A DNA stretch of 41,071 nt from an uncultured Bacilli bacterium. GTDB lineage: Bacteria > Bacillota_I > Bacilli_A > RFN20 > CAG-826. The position numbers were made by a program, and so were the translations under genes. The notes below the pieces were generated by a model. It worked only from the letters and a program-made list of their open reading frames with translations, did no database searches and was not told the DNA's origin. Shown here piece after piece: positions 15,160-22,740 of this stretch. Each line of letters starts with the position of its first letter. The stretch's first letter is position 1. The stretch spans positions 1-41,071 of the forward strand of contig CALVUG010000007.1 in assembly GCA_944363535.1 (NCBI GenBank), in the 5' to 3' direction.

Positions 15160-16035
15160 TTAATTGGAAGTAGGGAGGTATTGTTGATAAGTAACTTGAC
15201 CTTCGGGCGATACAATCTTTTCGAAGTAGATGGTCGTATGATGATCATCATCATCGCCTAAGCGGCAACCGATGAGGTTTTTACCGTCGCGGTTTGTAAG
15301 GAAGAAAGTCATTTCGTATTCACTTCTTCCACTTTCCATCTCAAGCGAGACTTCACGACCTTCAATTTCTAAACTATATTCGTAAACTTTACGACCATTT
15401 TGAACGAGGGTGTAAGCAAATTCAGTTTCGCCACGTTCAATTTCTTGTTCGACTAAGATGTAAGAACTATCATCTAAGATGTAACGGAAGTTAACTTCGT
15501 ATTCATCGTCTTCTAATTCTTTTTCACCTCTCATGCGATAGGTGACACCATCAACGAGGATGACTCCTTCGATGAAAGATTCTTCTTCACGTTCATGACG
15601 GTCATCCCAATCATCATCATCGTCATCATCATCTACCTTGATCGTTTCGTTATAATACATCGTGATAGTTGAAGTTTGCATATTGATATCTGTATAAGTG
15701 ATAACTTGTTTTACTTCGTAATTAGGATCATCGCTCGTCATCACTTCGGTATTAGTGAGTAAGCTTTCCCCTTTGAGCGCACTTTCGATCGTCGGTAAGT
15801 AAGTATTTAACGAATCGATGAGGCTTTGATCAACTTGGATAGCTTTTCTTAATCCTTGTGGATTTGCGGTAGCGGTAGCTTCGCTTAATAAGCCAATGGA
15901 GGTGACAGCCTCGAAAGCGTATACAGATTCTTTAGCCGTATTCCCATTGATGAAATCAGTGCCACTAGGGGAACCACAGCCGACTAAGAAAGTCGCGGCT
16001 AATGCTGGTAAGATAAGAGTTTTAAGTTTTTTCAT
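15160..16035 (-). CDS. Acidic lipoprotein paralogous to the neighbouring anti-sigma ectodomain
   Basis: 291 residues with a lipoprotein signal (MKKLKTLILP..., lipobox LVGC, Cys20), thus surface-anchored. The mature part shares a domain order with the anti-sigma-like protein two positions upstream: a helical NPQGLRKAI...LDSLN.Y block, a YYNET strand, an Asp tract (eight Asp followed by WDD), then repeated acidic beta-strand motifs (EIERGETEFAYT, NGRKVYEYSLE). No known family is recognised. The length of the Asp tract, encoded by GAT repeats, could bind Ca2+ or other cations; this is inference. The start at 16035 is chosen because it begins the signal peptide and has AGGAAA before it; an upstream in-frame start is possible. 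It has its own promoter-like element (16062-16089) shared with the ECF sigma gene. Confidence 0.7.
   Translation of the reverse strand: MKKLKTLILPALAATFLVGCGSPSGTDFINGNTAKESVYAFEAVTSIGLLSEATATANPQGLRKAIQVDQSLIDSLNTYLPTIESALKGESLLTNTEVMTSDDPNYEVKQVITYTDINMQTSTITMYYNETIKVDDDDDDDDWDDRHEREEESFIEGVILVDGVTYRMRGEKELEDDEYEVNFRYILDDSSYILVEQEIERGETEFAYTLVQNGRKVYEYSLEIEGREVSLEMESGRSEYEMTFFLTNRDGKNLIGCRLGDDDDHHTTIYFEKIVSPEGQVTYQQYLPTSN
15611..15633. repeat. GAT/ATC trinucleotide tract encoding poly-Asp
   Basis: A run of ATC-type triplets (GAT on the coding strand, with one GAC) that encodes the eight-Asp stretch of the lipoprotein. Trinucleotide tracts can change length by slippage without breaking the frame. 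Confidence 0.6.
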
Positions 16036-16061
16036 ATTCAGTTTCCTGCCTTTCACCTATA

Positions 16062-16089
16062 TAACAATTGAACTTAGATGATTTATTGG
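16062..16089 (-). promoter_or_regulatory. Promoter-like element shared with the ECF sigma gene (copy 2)
   Basis: Minus strand CCAATAAA, 9 nt, TTCAATTGTTA, in the leader of the acidic lipoprotein gene. Upstream is TTTTT. An almost identical element lies before the ECF sigma gene (17864-17890). It may be the -35/-10 pair recognised by that sigma factor. Confidence 0.55.
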
Positions 16090-16190
16090 AAAAATTTTTA
16101 AAATTTAGAAAATATTTTATTTTTATTTACATAGTAAATAACTTTTTTTATAATTTTTAATATTTTTTTTATAAAGAGAATAAAAGTAAG

Positions 16191-16214
16191 AAAAAGATCA
16201 CCCGCAGGTGACCT
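16191..16214 (-). terminator. Intrinsic terminator of the sigma/anti-sigma operon
   Basis: Minus strand AGGTCACC-TGCG-GGTGATCT (8 bp, one wobble) followed by TTTTTC. It separates the ECF operon from the lipoprotein gene, which must therefore have its own promoter. The 16090-16190 stretch is very AT-rich and shows no gene. Confidence 0.75.
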
Positions 16215-16240
16215 TTCTTAATTTATTTTTTATTTATTAA

Positions 16241-17326
16241 TTATTTACGTGCGTATGTTTTATCGTAATTAACATTAGAGTCGACGTAATGATAGCTTGC
16301 CCCTTCATCTTCGATGCAAACTTGCATAGTGGATCTATCATTACTTAACGTATAATCGATTTCTAATTCAGAATTATTAAATTTTCTTACGAAGAAATCG
16401 CCATCCACATTAGAGGAATTACGATCAAAGGTTTCAATTTCGACGTAATCACCATCTTCTTCTTCAAAGCTTAGTTCGATTTCGCTCACTTCACGTCCAT
16501 TTTCGTAACGCGTATATTTATAAGATTCTTCGTATTCGTTACTTTCTTGTTCCACTTCTCTTTCCACTTCTAAGTAGTGCGAGCGATTTTCATCGAAATA
16601 AATTCTTAAATTTAAAGCATATTCTTGTTCGTCGCTTTCTTGCTCTAATTCGCGGCTTCCTATAACTTCGTAAGTAGAATTATCTTGAAGCAACATGAGA
16701 CCATCTAATCTAAATTCTTCTTCAATTTCATCTTCGTCCCAATCATTATCACCAGAAAGTTTTGATTCATTGAAATAGAAAATAGTCGACTTATCGTCGT
16801 AAATCATCTTATATTCATAAGATTCGTAGCCTGCATCTTCATTGTAATAAACTTCATATTTATCTTCTAAACGCATGTTCGCATCGAGCATCTCTTCTGC
16901 AGTGTACATGTAAGGATTGATCATCTGAACTTTTTCATCTAACGTATCGACATCGATGACTTTTAAAGACTTACGTAACCCTAAGGGGGAAGAATTATCG
17001 ATATGCGTGCTTAAATTCGCTGCACTTAAAACGCCAAATGCAATTTCATTTGAGCCCGCGAGTGTAACTGGACTAGGAGGAATAGGAGGAATGTTTGGAT
17101 CTTCTCCGTTCATGCCAAACTTAATTCCAACAGGAATGACAATAGCCGCTACAACGGCGAAAGATAAAGAAGGTATCAAACCTTTAAGTAGCTTAGAATG
17201 TTTCTTACTCTTCGCTTCTTTCTTTTCAAGATAAGAGGCTAAAATTTTTGACGATTGCACATTAGTGAGCTTCGTTTCGTCAATTTGCTGAAGAATATCT
17301 TCTCTTAATTTCTTTTCATCAAGCAT
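16241..17326 (-). CDS. Membrane-anchored anti-sigma-like protein with acidic ectodomain
   Basis: 361 residues. A short cytoplasmic N-terminus (1-46, helical, basic) is followed by one transmembrane helix (47-69) and a large, very acidic outside domain. The topology and the 8-nt overlap with the ECF sigma gene fit an anti-sigma factor, but the zinc motif HxxxCxxC of many anti-sigma factors is absent, so the sigma-binding segment is of another type. The ectodomain is homologous to the neighbouring lipoprotein: SPLGLRKSLKVIDVDTLDEK, FYFNES, an acidic DNDWDED stretch, then E-rich strands (EVEREVEQES, NGREVSEIELS). No known family is recognised. The ectodomain may sense cations or envelope stress; this is inference. 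Ends before a terminator. Confidence 0.7.
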   Translation of the reverse strand: MLDEKKLREDILQQIDETKLTNVQSSKILASYLEKKEAKSKKHSKLLKGLIPSLSFAVVAAIVIPVGIKFGMNGEDPNIPPIPPSPVTLAGSNEIAFGVLSAANLSTHIDNSSPLGLRKSLKVIDVDTLDEKVQMINPYMYTAEEMLDANMRLEDKYEVYYNEDAGYESYEYKMIYDDKSTIFYFNESKLSGDNDWDEDEIEEEFRLDGLMLLQDNSTYEVIGSRELEQESDEQEYALNLRIYFDENRSHYLEVEREVEQESNEYEESYKYTRYENGREVSEIELSFEEEDGDYVEIETFDRNSSNVDGDFFVRKFNNSELEIDYTLSNDRSTMQVCIEDEGASYHYVDSNVNYDKTYARK

Positions 17327-17882
17327 ATTGGCCTCCTAACTTCTTCTCTAACTTTTTCCTCGCTTCTTGATAGAGCCAGGTAAGCGTGCCGACAGGAATA
17401 TTTTTCATCTTAGAAATTTCTTTGAAGGAATAATCGCCTAACACTTTCAAAGTGAAGACCATATATTCCTTATCGTTTAATATTTCTTCGATTTGTTTCA
17501 GTAATATTCCTCCATCCGCTGGTAAGTCGAGATGATAACTAGAATCTTCTAACGTGCGATGGAATTCTTCTTCCCTCTTCATCTTCTTCAAATGGTTAAA
17601 GGAAAGATTTTTAGCCATCTCGGTCAGAAACGGTAAGATTTTCACCGAGTGATGAATCTTATCGATCTTTTCAAGTAGAGCGAGGTAAGTCTCTTGCATC
17701 AAGTCCTCAGCAATCATCTGGTCACGGAAGATGACGTAAATCGTGACGTAGATGCGCTTTTTCGTTAGATTGTAGATCGTATCGAAGCCACGCATATCGC
17801 CGGACTTGAGGGAGAGGAACGCTTGCTCTAAGATGAGGCTAGTTTCTTCATCTCTCACTTTATTAACAATTGAATCGGCCAT
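17319..17882 (-). CDS. ECF-type RNA polymerase sigma factor
   Basis: 187 residues with sigma region 2 (about 25-95, AEDLMQETYLALLEKI) and region 4 (about 125-185, LKVLGDYSFKEISKMKNIPVG, an HTH). Regions 1 and 3 are missing, as expected for extracytoplasmic-function sigma factors. It overlaps the anti-sigma-like gene (TATGCTTGA). The first ATG (17882) lies inside the promoter-like element shared with the lipoprotein gene, so translation may in fact begin at an in-frame GTG (17858) or another downstream codon; region 2 would still be complete. No SD supports 17882. The element suggests that the sigma factor drives its own operon and the lipoprotein. Confidence 0.85.
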   Translation of the reverse strand: MADSIVNKVRDEETSLILEQAFLSLKSGDMRGFDTIYNLTKKRIYVTIYVIFRDQMIAEDLMQETYLALLEKIDKIHHSVKILPFLTEMAKNLSFNHLKKMKREEEFHRTLEDSSYHLDLPADGGILLKQIEEILNDKEYMVFTLKVLGDYSFKEISKMKNIPVGTLTWLYQEARKKLEKKLGGQYA

Positions 17883-17890
17883 TTTGTTGG
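17864..17890 (-). promoter_or_regulatory. Promoter-like element shared with the lipoprotein gene (copy 1)
   Basis: Minus strand CCAACAAA, 8 nt, TTCAATTGTTA, preceded by TTTTTTT as in copy 2. It overlaps the annotated ATG of the ECF sigma gene at 17882. Confidence 0.55.
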
Positions 17891-17946
17891 AAAAAAATTA
17901 AAAAATTCTAAAAAATCTTACATTAGTTTTAATAAAAACTAAAAAA

Positions 17947-18108
17947 TTATTCTTTCAAGACAAAATTTTCTTTGGAAGCACCACACATTGGGCAAACCCA
18001 ATCTTCGGGAATATCTTCGAATTTGGTGCCTGGAGCAATACCGCCATCAGGATCGCCTTTGGTTTCATCATATTCGTAACCACAAAGTAAACAGACGTAG
18101 ATTTTCAT
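17947..18108 (-). CDS. Rubredoxin
   Basis: 53 residues. Two Cys knuckles CLLCGY (Cys6, Cys9) and CPMCGA (Cys39, Cys42) bind one iron; the spacing and the segment [20 protein letters not shown] between them are diagnostic. It is a small cytoplasmic electron carrier used with peroxide or superoxide reductases and other flavoenzymes. AAAGGAG precedes ATG 18108. It follows the hydrogenase gene on the same strand by 50 nt, and a TATAAT (18151-18156) could give it a promoter of its own. Confidence 0.95.
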   Translation of the reverse strand: MKIYVCLLCGYEYDETKGDPDGGIAPGTKFEDIPEDWVCPMCGASKENFVLKE

Positions 18109-18150
18109 AATTTTAATCTCCTTTTTTAAAATCTATTTTTACATATTTTT

Positions 18151-18156
18151 ATTATA
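18151..18156 (-). promoter_or_regulatory. Possible -10 box of the rubredoxin gene
   Basis: TATAAT on the minus strand just downstream of the hydrogenase stop. The -35 is weak. It would let rubredoxin be expressed apart from the long operon. Confidence 0.35.
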
Positions 18157-18158
18157 AA

Positions 18159-19592
18159 CTATTTTATCGGCGAAAAGATTTCAATTGCTTGTTCAATTGT
18201 TTTTTCTTTCGCTAGTTTTCCATATTTATCGACATCATTTTTATCGCGCATTTCATGCGTTAAGCAACATGGCCCACCGATACAGCCACCAATGCAGCCC
18301 ATACCTTCGACGAAATTGACATCTAATTGACCACGACTAACTTGATTTAAACCATTTTTTACATTTTCTAAACCGTCAAAATTGATAGGCTTCAATTCAA
18401 AATTAGCGTTTTGTTCTTTAAGCGCCTCGATGATAGCGTCTTTGACGCCACCAGCTCTTGCAAAAATTCTTCCAAAATAAGATGCATTATCTAAAGGACT
18501 TTCTTCTAATGTAGTCATATCGATACTGCGCGAATCAATTAAAGCTTGTAATTCTTCAAAAGTTAAGGTCACATCGACGTAATCACTAACTTTATCAATT
18601 GTTTCTTTCTTTTTAGAAACGCAAGGTCCAATGAACATAACTTTGGCATCAGGATGTTCTTCTTTCACCCATTTAGCGATCGTCGCCATCGGGGAAAGTT
18701 GATGGGAAATCTTATCAGCGTACTTTGGGAAATATTTTTGAACGTAAGTCACAAAAGTTGGACAACAAGACGTACAAACAAAGCCTTTATCGACTAGTTC
18801 TTTCGCTTCATGATATGCGACCATATCTGCACCTAAAGCCGCTTCGATGACATCCTGGAAGCCAAGTTTTTTAATGGCAGTAATAACTTGACCTAACGTC
18901 GCATATTTAAATTGTGATGAAATCGAAGGCGCCACGATAGCGAAAACCGGATATTTCGTCAAATTTTCAGAATTTTTTAAAATGTCGATAGCTTTCGTAA
19001 TATAACTTTTATCCATAATAGCCCCGAAAGGACATTGATAGACGCAGGCTCCGCATTGAACACATTTACTATCATCAATTTTAGCGGCGTAATCTTCACC
19101 CATCGAAATAGCTTTAACTTTACAAGATTGTTCACAAGGTCTTAAAAAATTTGCGATCGCATCATATTGACAAGCTCTCGCACACATCCCGCAATTGACA
19201 CATTTTGTTTTATCGATCCTTGCTTGTCTTGTTTTTTCATCAAAACTTATTGCATGTAGCCTACAAGCTTTTTCACAGCGATGAGCGATACAACCTCTAC
19301 ATCTATTAGTGACTTCATAGCCACCTAAAGGACATTCATCGCAAGCGATATTAATAACTTCGACGACATTATCGATATTCTTATTTCCGCCTAAGGCAAG
19401 TTTCATACGTTCCAAAACGATAGCCCTTTCTTTATAGATGCAGCAACGCATCGAAGGCTTTGGTCCTGGAACAATCTTCTTAGGAATTTCATTGTAGTCT
19501 TCAGTTAGAGTTCCATCCCAATAAGATCTCGCTACTTCTTTTAAAACTTTATATTTAAGTTCCTGAACATTCGTATCAAATTTAGGTTCCAT
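18159..19592 (-). CDS. Group B-type monomeric [FeFe] hydrogenase
   Basis: 477 residues. Several ferredoxin-type [4Fe-4S] clusters fill the first 200 residues (for example C131-x2-C-x2-C-x3-C and C177-x2-C-x2-C-x3-CP), then the H-cluster domain: L1 TSCCP (274-278), L2 IGPC324VSKK, L3 EGMGC433IGGC437IGGPC. The L3 form (GGC..GPC) and L1 without the Trp of group A point to the group B family. It likely exchanges electrons between ferredoxin and H2. It needs the HydEFG maturases, which are not in this window. It is the last gene of the rex-adhE operon, 27 nt after the phosphatase; SD AGAGGT. Confidence 0.85.
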   Translation of the reverse strand: MEPKFDTNVQELKYKVLKEVARSYWDGTLTEDYNEIPKKIVPGPKPSMRCCIYKERAIVLERMKLALGGNKNIDNVVEVINIACDECPLGGYEVTNRCRGCIAHRCEKACRLHAISFDEKTRQARIDKTKCVNCGMCARACQYDAIANFLRPCEQSCKVKAISMGEDYAAKIDDSKCVQCGACVYQCPFGAIMDKSYITKAIDILKNSENLTKYPVFAIVAPSISSQFKYATLGQVITAIKKLGFQDVIEAALGADMVAYHEAKELVDKGFVCTSCCPTFVTYVQKYFPKYADKISHQLSPMATIAKWVKEEHPDAKVMFIGPCVSKKKETIDKVSDYVDVTLTFEELQALIDSRSIDMTTLEESPLDNASYFGRIFARAGGVKDAIIEALKEQNANFELKPINFDGLENVKNGLNQVSRGQLDVNFVEGMGCIGGCIGGPCCLTHEMRDKNDVDKYGKLAKEKTIEQAIEIFSPIK

Positions 19593-19619
19593 ATTTTACA
19601 CCTCTTTATTTATTTTATA

Positions 19620-20798
19620 CTAAAAATAACTAACTTTTATCTTCTTTCCCATTTTTTCTAAACATTTCGCTAATTCTTCAATAAGGCGCATTTTAATTTT
19701 AATATTGATGTGCATATCTTCACTTTGATGAGCGGGATTAATCGCACAGCCGACGTAAAAATCGATATCAGTCGCATCTTCAAATAGATATCTAGCGATA
19801 CGCGAAGCCCCATCTTCATGGAAAGACCAATAAAAATATTTCTCATTTTTATCTAAGACATCTTTTGCGTATTCCAAAACCCTATTGATCGTGACGACAC
19901 CTTCGGTCACCAAATCGACACCTTCAATTTTTGCGATAGGCGGGATTTCTTTATCTAAATAATCTAAAGCATAATCTAATGGTTTATTTAAATATCTAGA
20001 AACAATACTAGAAGTCGTTCCTCCACTGACGATATGAACACCATCTTTAGCGAAAAATAACGATAGCATCATATTATCATCTTCTCTATTTGAAGCAGGT
20101 CCGATCATCAAAGAAACTTGTTTTCTTTCTCTTAGCCTTAATACCGCCGCGGTCGTATCATCGCCTGGTTTTCTTGCGTAAAGTTCATCACAGTGATCCA
20201 CTAACATCGTCGCAAGAGCCTTAGAAGAATATGACTTATCATAGAGAGTTGAAACGAATGATTTAACTTCATCCATACCCCAACCAAAATTTAATGTTTC
20301 ACCAATTCCAGCATGCATCACCCCATCACTCATTAAGACAATCGTGTCATAAGGCCTAAATTCAAATTTAGCTTTTTCAATTTTCTTTCCTTCGATGAGC
20401 GAAGTTTCCCACCAAATAGGAAAAATCTTTCCTTCTCTTAAAATGATAGGTGTCGGATTATCGTAATTATAAATTTCGACATTTTTAAAATCGCTAACTT
20501 TGACGATGGAAAATGTCGAATAAGCGACACCTCTTACTTTACAGACCGGTAAGGTCATCGCAATCGTTTGGACGCATTCTTCAATAGGAACGTTATTAGA
20601 CATCATCGTTGCAAGCATCTCGCTAGTCAGAGTCGATAAAATATTAGCTTTGACTCCACTTCCTAAACCGTCCGCTAAAACAAGGATAGAAGTTTTTTCA
20701 TCAGGCGAAAGAATTTGCACGTTGTCGCCACAAAGTTCTTCACCGACGTGATTTCTTGATAGACTAGCGATTTCTACGACGTAACGATTAGTGATCAT
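19620..20798 (-). CDS. SpoIIE/PP2C-type serine/threonine phosphatase with a C-terminal domain of unknown function
   Basis: 392 residues. The PP2C/SpoIIE metal sites are visible as LADGLGSG (D43-G44), MSDGV (D158-G159) and GDDTT (D213-D214). Residues about 225-392 form an extra domain with the motif VSGGTTSSIVSRYL that I cannot assign. The gene lies between the sensory and the group B hydrogenase and overlaps hydS, so it is the natural output enzyme of the H2 sensor; the target protein is unknown. The start at 20798 is chosen: AGAGG is 6 nt away, against 3 nt for the adjacent ATG at 20801. Confidence 0.8.
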   Translation of the reverse strand: MITNRYVVEIASLSRNHVGEELCGDNVQILSPDEKTSILVLADGLGSGVKANILSTLTSEMLATMMSNNVPIEECVQTIAMTLPVCKVRGVAYSTFSIVKVSDFKNVEIYNYDNPTPIILREGKIFPIWWETSLIEGKKIEKAKFEFRPYDTIVLMSDGVMHAGIGETLNFGWGMDEVKSFVSTLYDKSYSSKALATMLVDHCDELYARKPGDDTTAAVLRLRERKQVSLMIGPASNREDDNMMLSLFFAKDGVHIVSGGTTSSIVSRYLNKPLDYALDYLDKEIPPIAKIEGVDLVTEGVVTINRVLEYAKDVLDKNEKYFYWSFHEDGASRIARYLFEDATDIDFYVGCAINPAHQSEDMHINIKIKMRLIEELAKCLEKMGKKIKVSYF

Positions 20799-22476
20799 CA
20801 TCTTCCTCTAATGTCTCTTTTAAAGACGATAAAGCGACTTTAGTTTCAGCCGCACTTTCACCTAAAAGCGAAGCAATCTCTTGCACTGCGCGCATATTCT
20901 TTTTAATCACTTCATCGGTAATATCCACAGATTTTTGTACAATTTCTAATCTTTTTGCGTGTTCCATTTCACTCTTTGTTACATCTCTCATCAAAACGAT
21001 TAAGATATGATATTTTTCATCATAGTTAACCGATAAAGTAACATATTTATTATAAGCCGTAAGATACATCTTTCTTTCGTAAATCCTTTCGCCTCCTAAA
21101 GCTTCAGAGAACGGGGTAGGATCCAAAATCAAAGACACATCTTTTTGAATTAAATCACGAGGAGAATGCACTCCTAAAATTAAGCACATTGCGTGATTGA
21201 TAAGTTGAATTTTAAAATTTTCATCCAAGACCATTAAACCATTTGGTGAATTAGCAACAATCTTATCAGAAAATGATTGAGCTTTAGCCATAAGGAATGG
21301 TAAACACATTTCCACGACCGCTTTGCCTTGGATGATAGCGATAGCTTTTTCAAGACAAGAATCATAGCCACAAGAGCCGCAATTAAGTCGATTTTTAGGA
21401 TCAACTTTATCCATCTTTTTAAATGTAGCCTGAATTTCTTCTTCGCTTGGTCTTGCGTGTCTTACATTATATGGTTTATAGTCATGGAAAGCTTCTTCAC
21501 TAGTTAAAATTGGCTCTTTAAAATCAAGTCTACCAGCACTTTGTTTCACAAGTAATGAGGAAGCCACTAAGTTGTGCGATTTACCATCGATAATTGGTCC
21601 ATTCACGCATCCACCATGGCAAGCATTAACTTCGATAAAACAATGATGAATTTTACCAGCTATGACATCTTCTAGAACTCGTTTAACTTCTTCTACTCCA
21701 TCGACGAAAACGTAGGAATAAGCATCATTTTTCTTTTCCATCGTTTCTAAAATACCGCTGCTAATTGGAAAAAGGCGAGCTTTAGAATGTTCTTTAACTT
21801 CAATCTTCTCATCTTTTTCTAAACTGATTTCTTTCTTTACTAAAAGATGATCTAATTCAAGGAAAGTAATGGCTCCATCGATAAAATTTGCGTATACATC
21901 AGCTTCGTCTTTCTTAGCAATACATGGTCCGATAAATATTACTTTTTTATTTTCGCCTAATCTTTTCTTAATATCTTTCGCATGAGCGATCATCGGAGAA
22001 TCGATAGGCGCTAAATAAGGAAGAGCTTCTTTATAATGCTTTTGAATGAGTAAATTAATCGAATGGCAACAAGAAGAAATTAAAACATCGGGAGCGTTAG
22101 ATTCTAACATTTCATCGTAGGCTTTTTTCGTAATAGTTGCCCCGATGGCAGTTTCTTCCGCTTCTTTAAATCCAAGCGCTAATAAGGCTTTTCTTAGAGA
22201 AGAAAAATTCACCCCGTAATTAGCAATAAAGCTTGGGGCGACACTAGCGACACAATCATAATTTTTTAATAAATTTAAAACTTTTTCTTCATCATTTCTT
22301 ACTACTTTTAATTCTTGCGGACAAACGATGTAACATCTACCACAAAGAATACAATCTTCGTGGATGATGCTAGCTTTATTAGAAGCAAAAGAGATAGCTT
22401 TAATTGGACAATGTCTGATACATTTATAACAATTTTGGCAATCTTTCGTCCTCGATTCTAAGCAGGGAGAAGCCAT
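20788..22476 (-). CDS. hydS: Group C-type sensory [FeFe] hydrogenase with PAS domain (HydS-like)
   Basis: 562 residues. Order: two ferredoxin-type clusters (Cys13-Cys52), an H-cluster domain with L1 SSCCH (134-138), L2 IGPC185IAKK and L3 C286HGGC290VNGP, a [4Fe-4S] segment C366GSC369GYDSC374 with Cys391, a PAS domain (about 405-510), and a helical signalling tail. L1 ends in His rather than Pro, as in non-catalytic sensory enzymes. The protein has no kinase or methyl-accepting domain; the signal presumably passes to the co-translated SpoIIE phosphatase (14-nt overlap). SD AGGAGG before ATG 22476. H2-sensing function is established only for relatives by inference (HydS of Ruminococcus albus), so it is a prediction here. 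Confidence 0.85.
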   Translation of the reverse strand: MASPCLESRTKDCQNCYKCIRHCPIKAISFASNKASIIHEDCILCGRCYIVCPQELKVVRNDEEKVLNLLKNYDCVASVAPSFIANYGVNFSSLRKALLALGFKEAEETAIGATITKKAYDEMLESNAPDVLISSCCHSINLLIQKHYKEALPYLAPIDSPMIAHAKDIKKRLGENKKVIFIGPCIAKKDEADVYANFIDGAITFLELDHLLVKKEISLEKDEKIEVKEHSKARLFPISSGILETMEKKNDAYSYVFVDGVEEVKRVLEDVIAGKIHHCFIEVNACHGGCVNGPIIDGKSHNLVASSLLVKQSAGRLDFKEPILTSEEAFHDYKPYNVRHARPSEEEIQATFKKMDKVDPKNRLNCGSCGYDSCLEKAIAIIQGKAVVEMCLPFLMAKAQSFSDKIVANSPNGLMVLDENFKIQLINHAMCLILGVHSPRDLIQKDVSLILDPTPFSEALGGERIYERKMYLTAYNKYVTLSVNYDEKYHILIVLMRDVTKSEMEHAKRLEIVQKSVDITDEVIKKNMRAVQEIASLLGESAAETKVALSSLKETLEEDDDH

Positions 22477-22489
22477 AAATTATTCCTCC

Positions 22490-22735
22490 TTATAAACGTG
22501 ACAAAATATATTTGTTAAATACTTCATCAAAATTTTGTTTAGTCACACCAGTGATGACTTCGTCATCAACTTTAATTGAAACACCTGCTACGCCACAATT
22601 CTTGAGGCAGAAGGTGGCTTTTAATTCCACCTTCTCTTCAAGATGATTGTCTTTGATGTAGCGGCGCATAAGTTCGATGACATCATAACTGCCTTTTAAG
22701 TGACAGCTAGAACCAACACAAACCGCGATCGTCAT
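22490..22735 (-). CDS. Thioredoxin-like [2Fe-2S] ferredoxin (NuoE/HydC-like)
   Basis: 81 residues. Four Cys in the NuoE-type arrangement C6-x4-C11 and C43-x3-C47 bind a [2Fe-2S] cluster. Such stand-alone domains pass electrons within hydrogenase or NADH-dependent complexes. Located between adhE (5 nt) and hydS (13 nt), so it probably serves the hydrogenases or feeds the sensor. No NuoF-like diaphorase is nearby, so a bifurcating complex is not seen. Confidence 0.88.
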   Translation of the reverse strand: MTIAVCVGSSCHLKGSYDVIELMRRYIKDNHLEEKVELKATFCLKNCGVAGVSIKVDDEVITGVTKQNFDEVFNKYILSRL

Positions 22736-22740
22736 AGTAA

